DNA of 64,000 bases from Hyphomonas sp. (GTDB taxonomy: Bacteria; Pseudomonadota; Alphaproteobacteria; Caulobacterales; Hyphomonadaceae), in NCBI RefSeq assembly GCF_016125515.1, contig NZ_WGLO01000001.1, forward strand, positions 248,001 through 312,000, read 5' to 3'. Positions 62,967 to 64,000 of this stretch are shown here, piece after piece (position 1 is the first letter of the stretch; each line of letters starts with the position of its first letter). The notes under the pieces are model-generated. The model saw only the letters and a list, made by a program, of their open reading frames with translations. It made no database searches and was not told the DNA's origin. The position numbers and the translations under genes were made by a program.

Positions 62967-64000
62967 CTAGATCACCATTTCAAGCTCGATCGGCGTCTGG
63001 CCCGTCTTGAAGGCCAGCGGCCGTGCCATTTTCGGCAGCGCCAGCATGGCGTCCAGTGCGGCCTTGGCCCGCACGCGGACATCTTCCGGGATCTTCACCT
63101 CGAACTCGCCCGTCACCAGGCAATCGTAGATATTCTCCAACGTGATACGCTTCATGTGCGGGCACAGGTTGCACGGCCGGATGAAGTTCACGTTCGGGTT
63201 CTCTGCGGCGACGTTGTCGCTCATCGAACATTCGGTCAGCAGCACGACCTTCGCCGGCTGGTTTTCGGAAACATAGTTCGACAGCGCCGAGGTCGAGCCG
63301 GCAAAATCGGCCTCCTGCAGAACGTCCGGCGGGCATTCCGGGTGCGCCAGGATGATGACGCCCGGATGGGCCTCGCGCAGCTGTTTCACGTCCTCGCCGG
63401 AAAACAGCTCGTGCACTTCGCACGCGCCCGGCCAGGTCAGGATGCGGATACCGGTCTGCGCCGCCACGTTCTTCGCCAGGTACTGGTCCGGCACCATGAT
63501 CACCGTGTCGGTGTTCCACGCCTTGGCGACGTGTTCCACCACCTGCGCCGCGTTGGAGCTGGTGCAGGTGATGTGGCACTCGGCCTTCACGTCGGCGGTG
63601 CAGTTCACATAGGTGACGATCGGATAGTCCGGATATTTCTGCTTGATCAGCCGCACGTCTTCGCCGGTGATCGAGGCGGCAAGCGAGCAGCCTGCGCGCA
63701 GGTCCGGGATCAGCACGGTCTTTTCCGGGGCCAGGATTTTCGAGGTTTCGGCCATGAAGTGGACGCCGGCCTGCACGATCACGTCCGCGTCCGTCGCGGC
63801 GGCTTCGCGCGCCAGCTGCAGGCTGTCGCCCCGGAAGTCGCCCACCAGGCTGAAAATGTCCGGCGTCATGTAGTTGTGGGCCAGGATGACCGCGTTCTTG
63901 GCTTTCTTCAGCCGGTTGATGCCAGCCACCAGCGGGGCAATCGCGGGCCATTCCATAGGTGTGACGAAATCGGCGACCAGCGGATACAGCGGATCGGTTT
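62967..64000 (-). CDS. nadA: Quinolinate synthase, 5' end beyond the window
   Basis: The frame has no stop to the right edge, and residues upstream of the ATG at 63956 (TDPLYPLVADFVTP) look like real NadA sequence, so the true start lies past 64000. [4Fe-4S] ligands are expected in AGCSLAAS, ECHITCTSSNA region and RPCNLCPHMK. AVILAHNYMTPDIF and VQAGVHFMAETSKILAP are family motifs. It condenses iminoaspartate with dihydroxyacetone phosphate. It heads the nadA-exported protein-nadB-nadC run. Confidence 0.95.
   Translation of the reverse strand, partial: TDPLYPLVADFVTPMEWPAIAPLVAGINRLKKAKNAVILAHNYMTPDIFSLVGDFRGDSLQLAREAAATDADVIVQAGVHFMAETSKILAPEKTVLIPDLRAGCSLAASITGEDVRLIKQKYPDYPIVTYVNCTADVKAECHITCTSSNAAQVVEHVAKAWNTDTVIMVPDQYLAKNVAAQTGIRILTWPGACEVHELFSGEDVKQLREAHPGVIILAHPECPPDVLQEADFAGSTSALSNYVSENQPAKVVLLTECSMSDNVAAENPNVNFIRPCNLCPHMKRITLENIYDCLVTGEFEVKIPEDVRVRAKAALDAMLALPKMARPLAFKTGQTPIELEMVI

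Overview
The window is about 64 kb of high-GC (roughly 65% by eye), densely coded chromosome with no rRNA, tRNA, CRISPR array, prophage or insertion sequence that I can see. Gene content points to an alphaproteobacterium of the Caulobacterales/Hyphomonadaceae type. The supporting signs are a PodJ-like polarity protein with a perfect TTAA-N7-TTAA CtrA box upstream, a PleC/DivJ-like hybrid-less sensor kinase, an RNase E ending in a GWW motif, a cytochrome c gene divergent from pheA, and amiC divergent from rne. The species call is an inference; no 16S gene is present.

Layout. 1-4.2 kb: 3' part of a sensor kinase, convergent with a lipoprotein-kdsB-histidine phosphatase operon. 4.3-6.8 kb: BlaI/M56 (BlaR1-like) pair controlled by a promoter lying inside two near-identical operators. 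7-8.7 kb: DUF4197 lipoprotein and alpha/beta hydrolase. 8.7-15.4 kb: aromatic amino acid catabolism (MarR regulator with a palindromic operator, hppD, a VOC metalloprotein, fahA, succinyl-CoA:3-ketoacid CoA-transferase scoAB, aromatic aminotransferase); no homogentisate dioxygenase or maleylacetoacetate isomerase is present. 15.6-22.4 kb: acyl-CoA thioesterase with a Zur-like regulator, MarR plus NlpC/P60 hydrolase, cytochrome c and pheA, and a LysR gene divergent from a membrane protein and a YHS protein. 22.7-29.9 kb: a Lys/Ala-rich histone-like protein, nudC, a secreted beta-propeller lipoprotein and the PodJ-like protein. 30-38.5 kb: a MerR-controlled beta-oxidation cluster (two acyl-CoA dehydrogenases, thioesterase, thiolase, unknown 2-TM protein, FadJ-type protein). 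38.5-47.8 kb: rne, amidase, TPR lipoprotein, ispE, a WecA/MraY-family transferase and a polyprenyl synthase. 47.8-59.1 kb: lipoproteins, a TrmN6-like methyltransferase, glyQ/glyS separated by three genes, ppdK and a SleB-type hydrolase. 59.2-64 kb: SDR, nadC, nadB, an exported protein and nadA, which runs off the window.

How it works together. Tyrosine is transaminated, oxidised by HppD and finally split by FahA into fumarate and acetoacetate, which ScoAB can activate to acetoacetyl-CoA for thiolase; the fatty-acid cluster feeds the same pool. Four local regulators (BlaI, MarR, LysR, MerR) each have a convincing dyad beside their own promoter, and the MerR motif recurs in front of the second acyl-CoA dehydrogenase.

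I did not find a clearly new defence or mobile system. The best unusual leads are the VOC protein in the place where hmgA might be expected, the BlaR1-like sensor with a coiled-coil periplasmic domain, the MerR box pair with an unknown membrane protein inside the beta-oxidation operon, a low-GC patch inside glyS, a family of intergenic palindromic elements, and several structured leaders.
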